Assembly: GCA_032622095.1 (NCBI GenBank)
Contig: CP136067.1
Span: forward strand, 76,042,705 to 76,106,704
DNA: 64,000 nucleotides
From: Siphonodentalium dalli
Taxonomy: Eukaryota; Mollusca; Scaphopoda; Gadilida; Siphonodentaliidae
Direction of reading: 5' to 3'
Below are positions 9,411 to 20,980 of the stretch, piece by piece. The notes beneath the pieces are model-generated. The model made no database searches and was not told the origin of the DNA. It worked only from the letters and a program-made list of their open reading frames with translations. Every line of letters starts with the position of its first letter. The stretch's first letter is position 1. The position numbers and the translations under genes are program-made.

Positions 9411-10241
9411 AATGACCTTGATGAAAGTGGTTTGGAATTCGATGACTCAACTGGACACATAGGTGTTCTAAACGCATCAAATGACAAGTCGGATTACCCA
9501 ATTGATGACCCACATGTTATGTCGAAGGATACAGAGGACGCCTTTGAAAACTATCCGCTCTACCACGGGTCACAGTTAACACTGGGAGAAAGTGTTTTAG
9601 GTATCATGTCACTTTCAATAAAACATAAGGTAACAAGTGAAGGAGTGTCAGATTTGCTTCAGTTGATTGGAATTCACTGTGCTGAAAAGAATTTATTACC
9701 CAAATCGGCCTATGCTTTGAAGAAATGGTTCAACAATTTGAAGGTGAACAAAGTGAGGCACTATTATTGCAACACATTCTTGAAACCAGTGGCTTCCGAT
9801 GACAAGACATGTCCCGCGTGTAGAAAACAACTAGTATCGAAGGGCAGTACAAACTTTTTCGTTGAGGCACCGATCGTTGAACAGGTTACGAATATGTTGA
9901 CAAAGAATACTGACTTTATTCCCCTTATAAATTCTAAATACAAACGAGATATGGATGGAAACATAAAGGATATCTGCGATGGGAATTACTATCAGGATGT
10001 GAGAAGAACGCACAATTTAACACAAAACGACTTCACCTTACTGATGAACACAGACGGAGCATGTCTGTTTAAAAGTAGCAAGACATAAATATGGCCGCTG
10101 TTTTTTGTGATAAATGAACTACCCTACACCGTCAGACAAAAGCCAGAGAATATGATACTTGCTGGTTTGTGGATAGGCTCTCAGAAACCTAAGATGTCCA
10201 CATTCCTAGATCCGTTTGTTAAAAGTCTTAAGACGGTATAG
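9411..10241 (+). pseudogene. Fragment of tnp2-like transposon protein
   Basis: The frame is open upstream of the first possible start and reads to a TAA at 10086-10088; the same frame stays meaningful to a TAG at 10239-10241. Residues fit a family common in invertebrate and fungal genomes next to tnp2/CACTA-type transposases: an acidic lead, YHGSQLTLGESVLGIMSL, a helical domain, RHYYCNTFLKP and CPAC (a zinc ribbon-like pair C...C-x2-C), then PIVEQ, DIYDG-like DICDGNYYQ, NTDGACLFKSSK, and after the stop IWPLFFVINELPY. The in-frame stop replaces one residue inside a conserved stretch, and the body of the transposase is missing, so this is a dead fragment. Confidence 0.6.
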
Positions 10242-11120
10242 TTGGGATTGGAACCTTCAAGACAACAGCAGATCCCATAATAACTGTGCGCAATGACTTG
10301 GCGACAATGTTCTCCTGTAGTCGCACATTTTCCATGAAATTTTAAAGCATGATGCATCAAACTGTATACTGGTATCACAACACTTAGTATCAATATCAGT
10401 GAGTCAGCCAAAGATAGTTTGATAAGAACGTCCAACCAATAGTGTAATAAATTGTCGTAATAACTTGACGATAACATGGCGAATGATGACAATGTCTCAT
10501 ATCCACACGTTTCAATGAAAATTGATGAACACGGGATGAATTTGTCCGTGTAATTGTAAAGTTGGAATTGTAGATATGTGATCATCCGTTACTGCATGGC
10601 GTCGGTTCATTGTTTACGGTGTTGCTGTTGGTATTGAAGCTCTTGTGAATTACACTTGTGCGTACAGTACATGTACATGTACATGCTCTCTTGTAAATGT
10701 ACATGCATGTGCTTTGAAACACTGTCAACTGGATTGTCAACATTATAATAGTACAGTCATTCAGGCAGTAACGGGTCACATGTAGTAACGGATCAGTTGC
10801 TGTTTATCGTCGTGGCAAAAACCACAGATGCACTTGATCTCCGAAAATCCTGTTGATTCTTGAGAATGAATATGTGTTGGATATCATCTGCAATTTGTGG
10901 CGAGTTCTGACGGTAATTTCAGAATTAATTCAATTTTTCTGACGGACAGTGGAAACACGTCGGAGAAAAGTAGGTCAACAGAATATGTCAAGTTGCAGAT
11001 CGGCTGCTGCCAATAAACAAGACAGTCAAAGACTGTGGGAACTGTCAGAACTTTTCATAAGCACTTTGAAAAAAGTAGATCTAAACACGATATGTGGCTA
11101 GAGAGGCTTCAGTAGTGTAC
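10242..11120. other. No gene; short palindromic ACATGTACATG run
   Basis: The conserved transposon frame does not continue. Self-complementary ACATGTACATGTACATG lies at about 10669-10685. A minus-strand 134-codon ORF (10181-10585) has no recognisable domain and overlaps the pseudogene end, so it is not called. Confidence 0.3.
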
Positions 11121-11400
11121 AGTGGGTAATTTCAAGGTGAATATCCACCATGAAATTGCCCACTGTTCACTACTGATCACCCCCCTCCTCCAGCTCAACA
11201 AGTCCCCTCCCGACCGGGCTCCAGACTCCCAAGTCTTGGGTTGGAATTTCACAACCGACATCTCAAACTTTCTCAGTTTTTGGAAATTTCCAATCTCACA
11301 AGCACCTTTTTATAAAAACCATTTAGACATGTTTGAAGCCCATTTATCCATGGACCCAAAACACCATACATGTATGTCAGATTAATCAGTTAGGTAGTTC
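11120..11400. repeat. Poly-C/TTGGAAATTTCC repeat family member
   Basis: Contains CACTACTGATCACCCCCCTC and TTTTTGGAAATTTCCAATC, phrases of the dispersed family seen again at 14213-14650, 34905-35960 and 43560-44220. The local ORF is repeat-derived. Confidence 0.5.
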
Positions 11401-11429
11401 CAAGGAAGATGTTTTAATGAATTTGGTAT

Positions 11430-13700
11430 TTCAATGATTTTTTAAACACAAAATTGTTAATTCCCCATAGCCCCCGTCATTTCTTAACAGGTTGACCTGA
11501 TGTTAACAAATCTGAATATCAGTCACTAAAGGATCATCCATACTATATGTAAGCTAAATAGTCCAACCTCTCTTGAGAAGACAATTTAAGAATGACTATA
11601 GAGACATACAGTTATGTCCCTGGTCCCACCCTATTTAACCTGGTGACCACATCTGAATAAATTTCAATACCAGACACCAAAGAACCCTTCATACTAAATA
11701 TCAGCAAAATAGACCTGTTAACATTTGTGGCGATTTCGGTCGAACAGTTTAACCCGAAGTAGGAAAATGTGGACTGTTACTGGTTGAAAAATCAAATCTA
11801 CAGCCTCATTGCCTCCACCCAGGCAGCTTAGAAATCAATAGGAATCTATATATTATTATACCAGTATCAAACAGCATACATACAGGTAGGGTGGGTGGTT
11901 GAGAGTTAAATCTCTTATCTCTGCCCTTATTTGAACAAATGTGAATCCCCATCTATGAGATCTATTCATCTAGAAATTTCAACGGTAGATTTTAAGAGTT
12001 GAAGAAAACTGATTTTCCTCAAAAGTTTCCTAAAAATGACCTCACGTGTACAAATCTGAACCCCACTCACCAAAGGACCCCCCATACCAAAAGCTAAATA
12101 GGCCTGATGGTTTCTGAAGAATTACTATGGAGGGAAAGAGTTATGGCCCTGGCTTCTCACCTATATGACCTGATGAACTCATTTGAACAAATCTGAATGT
12201 GAGTCAAAATATATAAACCATTTCGGTCTTTAATATGTATGTGGAGAAGAACAAAATTGATGGACGGATGGAAACATCCCAACAGAGGGATGGACGGGAG
12301 GACATACTGACAGCAAATTCAATCCAATATACCCCCCCCCCCAAATTTTCTTTACAAATCAGGGTATAATGAGTACAACTGGATAGGTGGTGGTTAAGAA
12401 TATAATAGTGGAACAGCCAAGCCTGAATATAGTGTCTGACTTTTGCAGAATGTGGTCACTAAAGGGTGAATTTAGTGCTGCAATCCTGTAAGGTGGGCTA
12501 GCATCACCAAATTCACCCTCTGTGGACCTCATTATGCTTAGGCCTCAACTGCCATGGGAGACATAGGAACAGATTGAAGTTGTCCAGTTAATTGGTGATG
12601 TGCACCCATTGGGCACTTCAATTGTCATTTTTATCTTATGACAGCAAATTAGGGAATATAGAAACTGAACAGAAGGGAAAAAGTAAGTAGAAATGTCAAT
12701 TTAAGACCTGTATACTTCCCTGAAGATGAGGCCTAAGCAGAATGAGGTCCCTGGAGAGTGTATTTGGTGATGCTAGCCTACTGTGCAGAGTAGCATCACT
12801 AAATTCACCCTCTGGGGACCTCATTTGCAAATGTCAGACATACAGCATTTTGTTTTGATATGATATGTTAATGATACACACAGAGCATGACTGTTTACAC
12901 CTAGCTGTCAGCCAGCTAGATAACATCTGAATTGATGACTGTTATTAACTCTTTCTGTCTGGGGCTAATACCATACTTTATGGATGTTACAAGGTGTCAG
13001 TTTTTCTAATTAATTTTTTCTTGACTGCAGTGGGTGCAGATTGGGGGGGGGGGGGTGGTAGTGGGGACAGGGGTGTAGAGGGGTGAGGAGGGAAAGGGGT
13101 GGAATGGGGTGTTTTGTGTCTAAAAAAATACAAAAAATCAGGGGTTAAAATGAAAAAAATATTTTTGTATTGGTTCATTTTGAATTGTGATTTGTTTTTG
13201 GAATTGAGCAAGGATTTAAATTTAACAATATTTAAAAAAAAATAAAAAAATAAAAAATTTAAAGTTATGTTCCTGACACGGCCCCTATTTGACAGACTGA
13301 CCCCATTTGAACAAATCTGAACCCCAGTCACACAAGGACCCACCATACAAAATATTAGCTAAATCGGCCTGATGATTCTGGAGAAGAAGTCATTCTAATA
13401 ATTACTAGGGAGAATAGAGTTATGTCCCTGATTCTGCCCCTATTTGACCCAGTGACCCCATTTGAACAAATCTGACCCCCAGTCACTCAAGGACCTTCCA
13501 TGCCAAATATAAGCTAAATAGGCCTGATTGTTCTTGAAAAGAAGTTGTTTTAAGAATTACTATGGCGGGAAAGAGTTATGGCCCTAGCTTCGCAACTATT
13601 TGACTCAGTGACCTTATTTTAACAAATCTGAGTCTGAGTCAAGCAGGGAACATCCACACCAAATATGAACTCATTTGGCCTTATGATACTGGAGAAGAAG
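11430..13700. repeat. Diverged tandem array, about 155-bp units
   Basis: Units contain GTTATG(T/G)CCCTG, CATTTGAACAAATCTGA, CCAAATAT(A/T)AGCTAAATAGG and CTTGAGAAGAAG-like phrases in fixed order. The clearest starts are at 13264, 13419 and 13575 (155-156 bases apart); older units lie at about 11610, 12138 and between. The array is interrupted at 12433-12840 by a MITE and at about 12960-13255 by low-complexity sequence. Confidence 0.75.
12433..12840. mobile_element. MITE with two nested inverted-repeat pairs
   Basis: Outer arms: TGTCTGACTTTTGCAGAATG from 12433 pairs with the segment 12791-12840, ending GCAAATGTCAGACA. Inner arms: GCTAGCATCACCAAATTCAC (about 12498-12548) pairs with 12726-12777, which contains GAATGAGGTCC and GGTGATGCTAGC. 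The inner arm also shares ACCAAATTCACCCTCT with the outer right arm as a direct repeat. No ORF. A two-base TA-like target is possible but not proven. Confidence 0.7.
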
Positions 13701-13708
13701 ATGATTGT

Positions 13709-13806
13709 TGACGGACGGACGGACGGTCAGACGGACGGACGGACGGACGACGGACGAGGAGTGATGACTATAGCTCCACCGGAGACTTCGTCTCAGGTGA
13801 GCTAAA
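13709..13806. repeat. (ACGG)n tract and GACTATAGCTC...GAGCTAA terminus
   Basis: A GGAC/ACGG tandem run is followed by GATGACTATAGCTCCACCGG and CTTCGTCTCAGGTGAGCTAA. These form an imperfect short stem (CACCGGAGAC against GTCTCAGGTG). The combination closes the 155-bp array and is the usual terminus of such interspersed repeats in marine invertebrates. Confidence 0.65.
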
Positions 13807-14212
13807 AACAGAATAAAATACACCCAAACTTAGCACTGTAAAATATTAACAAATTATTGATTTTTCAACTCCCAGACGCCCACAAAAGTTAAATATGTCT
13901 TATTGTGTAAACATTTAATTTGCTTCGACCTACTTCCGTTGTCAATAGCGGGTCACATGCTTTTGTTTGCAGTCGATCACACGTGCAATCACGGACTGAT
14001 TTGTCAATTGAATTCCAATGATTAGCATACGTTGGAAATAATAAAACATAGTAACATTTCATGCCTTCATTGGCAATTTGAGACATAATATAGGTTGAAA
14101 TTGTTCTTATAGTTTAATTTTCCAACCAGAAATGGCAGAATTGAATGAAGAGTGAATGTTTTTTTTAGACCAACAGTCAAATGTTTTCCAATGGTCGTAA
14201 AATAATTAGATT
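13807..14212. other. No gene seen
   Basis: AT-rich; short ORFs only, without family resemblance. Confidence 0.25.
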
Positions 14213-14650
14213 GGAATGGCTATCAGTTGGAACATTTCCAGCTATACAGGGTGCCAAGTTGAAAAATTCTAGCAGTTGGAATTCTTGAGGTACATGTTGT
14301 TGGGGGGGGGGTATCCAAGCCAAATTATTAACCCACCCACAAGGGGTGTGCGAGGGACAGGGATGTGGCCTGAGGGTCTTCATTGGTGACCTCCACCTTG
14401 GAATTTCCAATTACCCCCCCCCCCCCCCATTGACCCAGACAAATCTCCCAAAGGCCAATGCCCCGCCCTTTGTTTGAAAATGTTCATCTGGTGGCTCAAA
14501 CTTTCCAACTGTTGCAAATGTCGAACCCCAAAGGTTGGAAAATTTCCCAAATAATGGACACTTTCAGACCAAAATTTTGACCAAAAAAATAGAAAAAAAA
14601 TATTCTGCTGTCAGTTGGTCTAAAAACAACTTATTCCCCACTATACCGGT
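14213..14650. repeat. Dispersed GTTGGAAATTTTCCAAC-rich repeat, copy 1
   Basis: Phrases such as AGGTTGGAAAATTTCCC, AGACCAAAATTTTGACC and GTTGGTCTAAAAAC are shared in order with 35300-35960 and 43900-44200. A C(n) tract lies at 14413-14430. Confidence 0.65.
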
Positions 14651-16690
14651 ATAATAACTGGTTTGGGCATACATATAAATAATTGAGAACAATTTCAACC
14701 TATGCGGGTAATTGTGGACAATTTGTGGTCTATATATGCTCTAACTATAAAAGTTGTGTTGGACCGGATCAGGCATGATTCTCTAGCTTGAACATTTTTA
14801 TCAATGTTGGGGAGGGGGAGAGTCACCCCAAACACCAGACCTGTCACTACATCCTTAAGGAGGGTGTGAATATAATTACCTGGATTCAGGATGTTGGATC
14901 TCGCCCAAGGGATGGTGCCCATATGTATATGATAAGGTGCATCCACCAAATGGAGTGCCCAAGCCATATATAGTAATCCTCCCCGAGAAAACCACAAAAT
15001 AAAAAGAATATATAAACACCAAATGATAATTTTGTAAATTCAATTGTTCCGTTATAAATAGATATATTAGTACATTGCATTCTGTGTACAATCAGTTCGT
15101 GTGCCAATATAACTGCTGTGATAGTAACCTCTGACAGGGATGAATCCAGGCACTTCACGCAGTGCTAGTTGGCAGGTCGATTATATTGGGACGGGGCTGA
15201 GCAATTTTAAAATTAACACACAACTGAGGGTGGGTTGGGTGATTGGTGGAAATGGGTATAGGGGGCCTACTCATACCAGTGGCGAGATATACCCAACACT
15301 CACTGTCATTCGCGACGTCCTTGGTAGTAACGTTTACCTTTGTTTTTCTGGATCAGAGCAGAATGAAAGTAATTGCAAGTCCTAGTTTTGTGTTTGCTTC
15401 TTTCTTGATGTATATGTTAAATACAAATGTAATCTAAATTGCTTGAATCATGATCCACAAATAAAGCGATAAGTGGCCAGCTCACAAACCAATGATATTA
15501 ATTTGATACATGTATATGTCAATCAGATTTGGCACAGGTAACTGCTGCACATGTTGCAATGAAATGAGTACACAACATTTGCTACTCATGGTCATATAAA
15601 CATGTAGGCCAAATGAATATGTTGTCAGTTTTGTGTGTGTTTGTGTCATTAATTAATTTAAAAACTACAAAACATATAAAATGTGTACTGTCCAAAAATA
15701 AATATTGCCCTTTGATATTTCACTGACAATTAAATATGAGTAAAAAATGTGATTAAATAATTTATAGGCAGTAAGACAGAACAATCCACAATGCATCTTA
15801 TGACTGATCCACTTGGGATTTGGGATGCAATCTCTCAAGGTGCTTGAAACGATCAAATGATCTTGTCCGCCACCTTCTGTTCTGGTAAATTTCCACTTTT
15901 CAGTGTTTTATATCAGATTATTGCCTTTACCCCTGTTTATCCTATAGAAAGAATGAAGCTGTCCTATCCTGACTGCACAGTTTGGACTTATGTCGACTTC
16001 AGACTGCTTTCATCACTGCCATCTTGCAATACCATGCATCATTGAATGATGAACCCGATAGTATAAGAAATATAATATTTCAAAATATGTTCTATTCTTA
16101 TGTGTATATATTGACAAATGCCAGCGATGTCTGAGACTGGGTGTTGTCGATATAAACAATTTATATTTTAACCCTTTCAATACCGAGTGGATGCGCCCAT
16201 TCAGTTATATGAAAGCGTGCATTGGGATAGTCATAAGGGCCCGGTGTTCTGATAATATAACAACCATGCCGTGTCCATGCATGCGAGTATGCCAATATTA
16301 GGCAATGCGGTTTAGTTCTTTGCGATTCACAGTACAGTTGTGCTTGAAATATAATCCCATGCACACAGCTCAGCCATTTAACAATTCCGGCGGCGGAGAT
16401 TTTTAAATGTGGCTGGCGTTAGAGATAATATGGCTGGCGGCGGCTTGTGGCTAATATGGCTGGCAGCGGCGGCGTGCGATGGCGGCTTCGGGCTCTACTG
16501 CACACCATCCACCCCAACTGTTACCACCTCTGCTCTGATTATACTTCAACTACTATATGTTTGTATTATGAACACAAAACATTCAATCACACACTATAAC
16601 ACTACTACATATGATTTGTGACTTGTAAGTGAATGCTATTAACTGTACATAGGGCCATATTATGTTGGGAACAAATGTAATTACTAATTT
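14651..16690. other. Intergenic, one side of a 190-bp direct repeat
   Basis: No convincing coding frame. The stretch about 15975-16160 (TCGACTTCAGACTGCTTTCA onward) is repeated in direct orientation at about 19795-19990, inside the adjacent TIR element. A GGC-rich patch lies at 16390-16490. Confidence 0.4.
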
Positions 16691-19600
16691 CAGGGCCTGG
16701 AACCTACGTCACCGGAAGGGTAACCCTACATCAAAATAACTGTAAATAAAGTTCGACTCGCTACTTCGACATCGTTTTTTAAATAAATACAATCGATTTC
16801 GATGTAGTATTATAAGCAAAGGAGCTATGCGACCTGCAAATCTCAACAAATACAGAAACCGAAAATCGGAAAGAATTGCTTATAATGAGAATTTCGCGTT
16901 CGCAATTCAAAATCGCGTCCGATTTCCTATTTTCGTGCAGGTGTTCACGCCAACATTTCATGTTCTCCGCGCCCTAAAATCATTTTAAAACCGTATACAT
17001 TGAGTTTAGGGATATTATAAATGCTAAAATTTGAATCAATAACAAAAAAATAACTTTTCCGTGGTTTGTTTGTAAATTTCTTAAGACACAAAGAATTTTT
17101 ATGAATGTGTCTATTAATGGTAACGCCCACATCGCGTTGACGCTCACATATTTGCCTGTTTGCACTAACAATTGAGTCACCATCCGTATAATCCGGTAGA
17201 TGAATCCGGTGTTCACATATACACACTCTGTTAAATGCGTTACAATACACAAATGGCTGTTATAGAGATGCCAATATACTATTTGATAATACTATATATA
17301 AAGACGAACATAACATGGCATAATCATTGTTTTATGTTCTCGTTGTATATTCGGTAGTATAATTAAGTGTATGTCATGTCATTCGTTCTCTTATTCCATA
17401 TTCATTGTTGTATTACTTTGTTATTCCAGTCAATTTCCGTTTGGTTGAATCCATGCTAATTTGTTCATATTTCCAGTTTCGTCTGATAGTTGTCGTTAAA
17501 ACATTATCATGCAATAAAGATTTCTTTAAATTATATTCTATTACTAACATTCATTGTTTACCCATGTTTATTGATAATGAATTTGAATGTGTTATCGGTC
17601 CAGGAACCTTCGTTGTCAAACAATTAATCTGGTCACGCATCAATTATATTCGCAATCCAAAACCAAACATCGGGATATATGTAACGGATAAATACACCCT
17701 GTCCCATCATCAGTCAATAATCATAAAGTATGTTAGGTACTCAAGTCCCCAAAAACTAATTGGTCAAATATATATTAACTATAGCAGGTTATGTAGTGGA
17801 ATTGTGAACTTAATATTGTTCCTGTGGCTGGATATTCATTTAGTTTGGTTATGTTTAACATTATATATTATAAAATTTTATATAAACTGGATATTCCGTT
17901 TATTGAATACTTTTGCGAACAAAAATGATATATACAAGGAAAAAAAAAACAACTTAAAGTTGAATAGAAGAAAAAATTACAACAAAAAGAGGCTTGTTGT
18001 GTCGTCTAAGAGGGGGGGGGGGTCTACAAAAAAAATTCGTATATAGGGCCGGGGTGGGTGGGTGGTCAGAGGCGGAAAAAATCCTGCTTGTAATTTTTTT
18101 CTATATAGCAGCTATAGTGACTCTTTAGTCTCAGATTTAGCAACATTCTGGATTTCACAGGATCCCGGACCACTTCACAGTGGACCACCGTAATAGCGTT
18201 CAGGAACTTATTATTAGCGGAAGAAATATTTAGTAACACAATTAATATATTACCCAGTTGTATTACTTGAATAAAAGTAATAAAAACTGTATCACAAATT
18301 GGATACTACATGGTGAATACTCAATGATGACTATATATCATTAACATGATTGTTGCATAACATGAAATTGAAAAGGGTATCTCATAAATTTCTAATGTCT
18401 GAAATACTGTCTTGTCCTGGCATGTAATCAAATTCATTCCTCCTGGTTATTTCTCATCTTGAATGATTGCAAGTAATGTTAATTTGCAACAATTAATCCA
18501 AATAAAACTGAATTGGTCATGATGTAAGACCGTTAACTGTTTACTGCTCAGACAATTCCCAACTGAAGGTGATGCTATTCTCATTGAATTTCCGAACTTC
18601 ATCTTGGAGCTTTACTGCTCAACAAGACTAAACTAAAAATTCTAATTGTATACTGTTATCACTTACAAATAGATGAACTGAAATAAAGTGATGCATTAAG
18701 AAATGACATTCAATTCTTCATTCTGGTCTATCACCATACCAAACCACATCAAAATTCCAACAACCGACACTTATCTTATATTGCAAAAGCTTTGTACGGA
18801 CTGAATTTCATGAAGTCGAACAGGGCCCATAACTCTGGTAGCATTAATAGTCACAACCCGTGATATCATGCATATTCGTTCCCCATTTCTGGTCCGTCAC
18901 CATGCCATAGGGCATAAAAATATGACAACCGGACTCTTGAGTTATAATGCAAAATGATTGTGCGGACGGACGGTATATTGGGCGGTATAATAACCATATA
19001 TCTATGTGTATACCTAACCAAAACAATTCCCCTCCCCCACCCCGGTGGAGAAGACTTAAAAGAGTTATTTGGTCATCTACAAAATAATTGTGGAACCCTG
19101 ACCTGTTTACCACTATTTACACTTGTCGGTGTTCTCTGTCAGACACAACACACTCGATTATTAAGGCTATAATGGGGTCTAGGGCGATTTGTGACATATA
19201 GTGTACATACACAATGCTTTATTATTGTTGTTAGATACTGAAAACACGGAAACGTCTGGAAATACAGATTATTTTTCGTTTTTTTTCTGATCTGTGTTTA
19301 CCAATTAGTAAGACAGTTAACACAGTTATTGAAGAACGGCTAAAAAAAACTCTGAAATTTTGATAAAAATATGAGAAAGAGGGGGTGGGTCCCCAAAATT
19401 TTGGAGGAAAACAATATTTTTTGGGGTGGTGGGGTCCCTATTGGTGTGCAATATTTTCCAGACCCCCCCCCTCCTGGCTGGCTCAACCAATTTTCGTGGC
19501 TGGTTATCTAGCTAAGCCGGCTTAGTCACGACGTTCGTGGCTGACGAAATATGGCGGCTCAGTCGGCCTGAGACGTTATCATTCAGAGTATTTCGTTTCC

Positions 19601-20980
19601 GAAATTTTCCTAATACCCGGTTATAGACACCCGCTTGTTTTAGCGTTGTTGTGAACCCGTAGAATTCCAGACCACACGTGTTTTTTGGTGTTGGGCTTTT
19701 CCGTTATGGCGAGAATACACGAAGGACTCAGAAAATGACTGGCAGGGATGTACTATATGTAGTTTCCCATATATACAATCGGTATAAGTTACATTGCGAC
19801 GTCTGTCGACTTCAGACGGCTATCATCACTGGCATCTTGCGATATATGCATGCATCATTGAATGCTGAATCCGATAGTATTGATATATAATATGTCAAAC
19901 TATTTTATATTACCTTAAATTCTACATGTTGTGTGCATATATTGACAAATGTCAGCGATATGAGACTGAGTCGTGTCGAAATAAACGATTTCGTCATCGG
20001 CAGTCACTGCATTTAATTAGTATATAAGAATGACGGTGTGTGTTGTTAATTTAGATATAACATTTGTTAAAATAACTACTTTGAACAAGATTATTCTCCA
20101 CTTCTATTCGATCACCTTACCGGGGTGTTTCACATCACTTTAATAGTTTTTTCTTTTATTAATTTCAGAAACATTTGAATTTGAAACAAAAATTGAACAA
20201 TACAACTTAAAGCTTCTTCCTGGTTCAACTCAGGCAGTGGCGATATTGCGATTTATTCATTTATCAAAGTTTGGTTTATTTTAGCCTATAATTATACATG
20301 TATATGATGCATCAACCAGAATGACCCTTTTTATTATTCCCTATAATAAAATTGATATATAAAGGTCATATAATTACTTATTATTTTATTCATTTATGTC
20401 TTGTGATAGTTATTCCGTGAAAAACGTATTAATTAGCCTGGCACAAGTGAAGTAGTCTACTTTTGAGCCGATGTATACCGATTCGCCTCGGCAATATTCG
20501 GGGACTTATAGCGAGTGAAGAATTATACTCTTGCGCTGCCATAAGTTCCATTAACTGTGAAGGCATACACTACTCACTAGTCCTAAAACTAATTGTGATA
20601 TTCGGCAAGTGAAAGAAAGAATTCAGCCAAATTCCCAATTTTGGAATCAAATGTTGACTATATGTAGGCGTTATCATTTATGTCACAATTCCAGTTTTAA
20701 AAGTCAATGTAGGCGTTACCATTTCAAAACTCTGAAACATGCCTCGAAAATTGGTGACGGAAACCACCTGAACGCGATAATCTTTACAACCGTTACATAT
20801 ATATCTCGGTATAGATGACTGTGAGCTAGCAAACAATGTTTTACAGCTCATAAGCAATGATTTTTTTAGTGGTTTATGAACATAGTTTGCAAAAACGATA
20901 AATAATTACTTCGAGTCGCACCGAGCAACCGCCATTTTTCGGTGAAAAACTTTGTTTTATGACGTAGGTTCCAGGCCCTG
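16691..20980. mobile_element. 4.3-kb element with 21-bp terminal inverted repeats
   Basis: CAGGGCCTGGAACCTACGTC (+A) starts at 16691; the exact reverse complement ends at 20980. AATTT lies immediately outside both ends (16686-16690 and 20981-20985), consistent with a 5-bp target duplication. CAGGG ends are common in hAT elements, but those usually make 8-bp duplications, so the superfamily is left open. No transposase frame is visible; the only long ORF is at 17405-18046. Confidence 0.65.
17405..18046 (+). CDS. Unrecognised 213-codon ORF inside TIR element
   Basis: An open plus-strand frame encodes a hydrophobic, Ile/Tyr/Asn-rich protein ending in a Lys/Asn-rich tail and a G-run-derived GGG. 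Two hydrophobic segments (near residues 18-33 and 130-160) could be membrane-spanning. The composition mirrors the AT-rich DNA, so chance is likely. It is listed because it is the longest frame in the element and has a distinctive basic tail (NRRKNYNKKR near residue 185). No domain is recognised, and expression is not implied. Confidence 0.15.
   Translation: MLYYFVIPVNFRLVESMLICSYFQFRLIVVVKTLSCNKDFFKLYSITNIHCLPMFIDNEFECVIGPGTFVVKQLIWSRINYIRNPKPNIGIYVTDKYTLSHHQSIIIKYVRYSSPQKLIGQIYINYSRLCSGIVNLILFLWLDIHLVWLCLTLYIIKFYINWIFRLLNTFANKNDIYKEKKNNLKLNRRKNYNKKRLVVSSKRGGGSTKKIRI

Noticed and set aside
10181-10585. 134-codon minus-strand ORF with hydrophobic segments
   Set aside because: Overlaps the end of the transposon-protein fragment, shows no family motifs and has AT-driven composition.
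12987-13346. 119-codon minus-strand ORF
   Set aside because: Crosses a G/C run and poly-A/T-rich low-complexity sequence; proline and lysine stretches follow from base composition.
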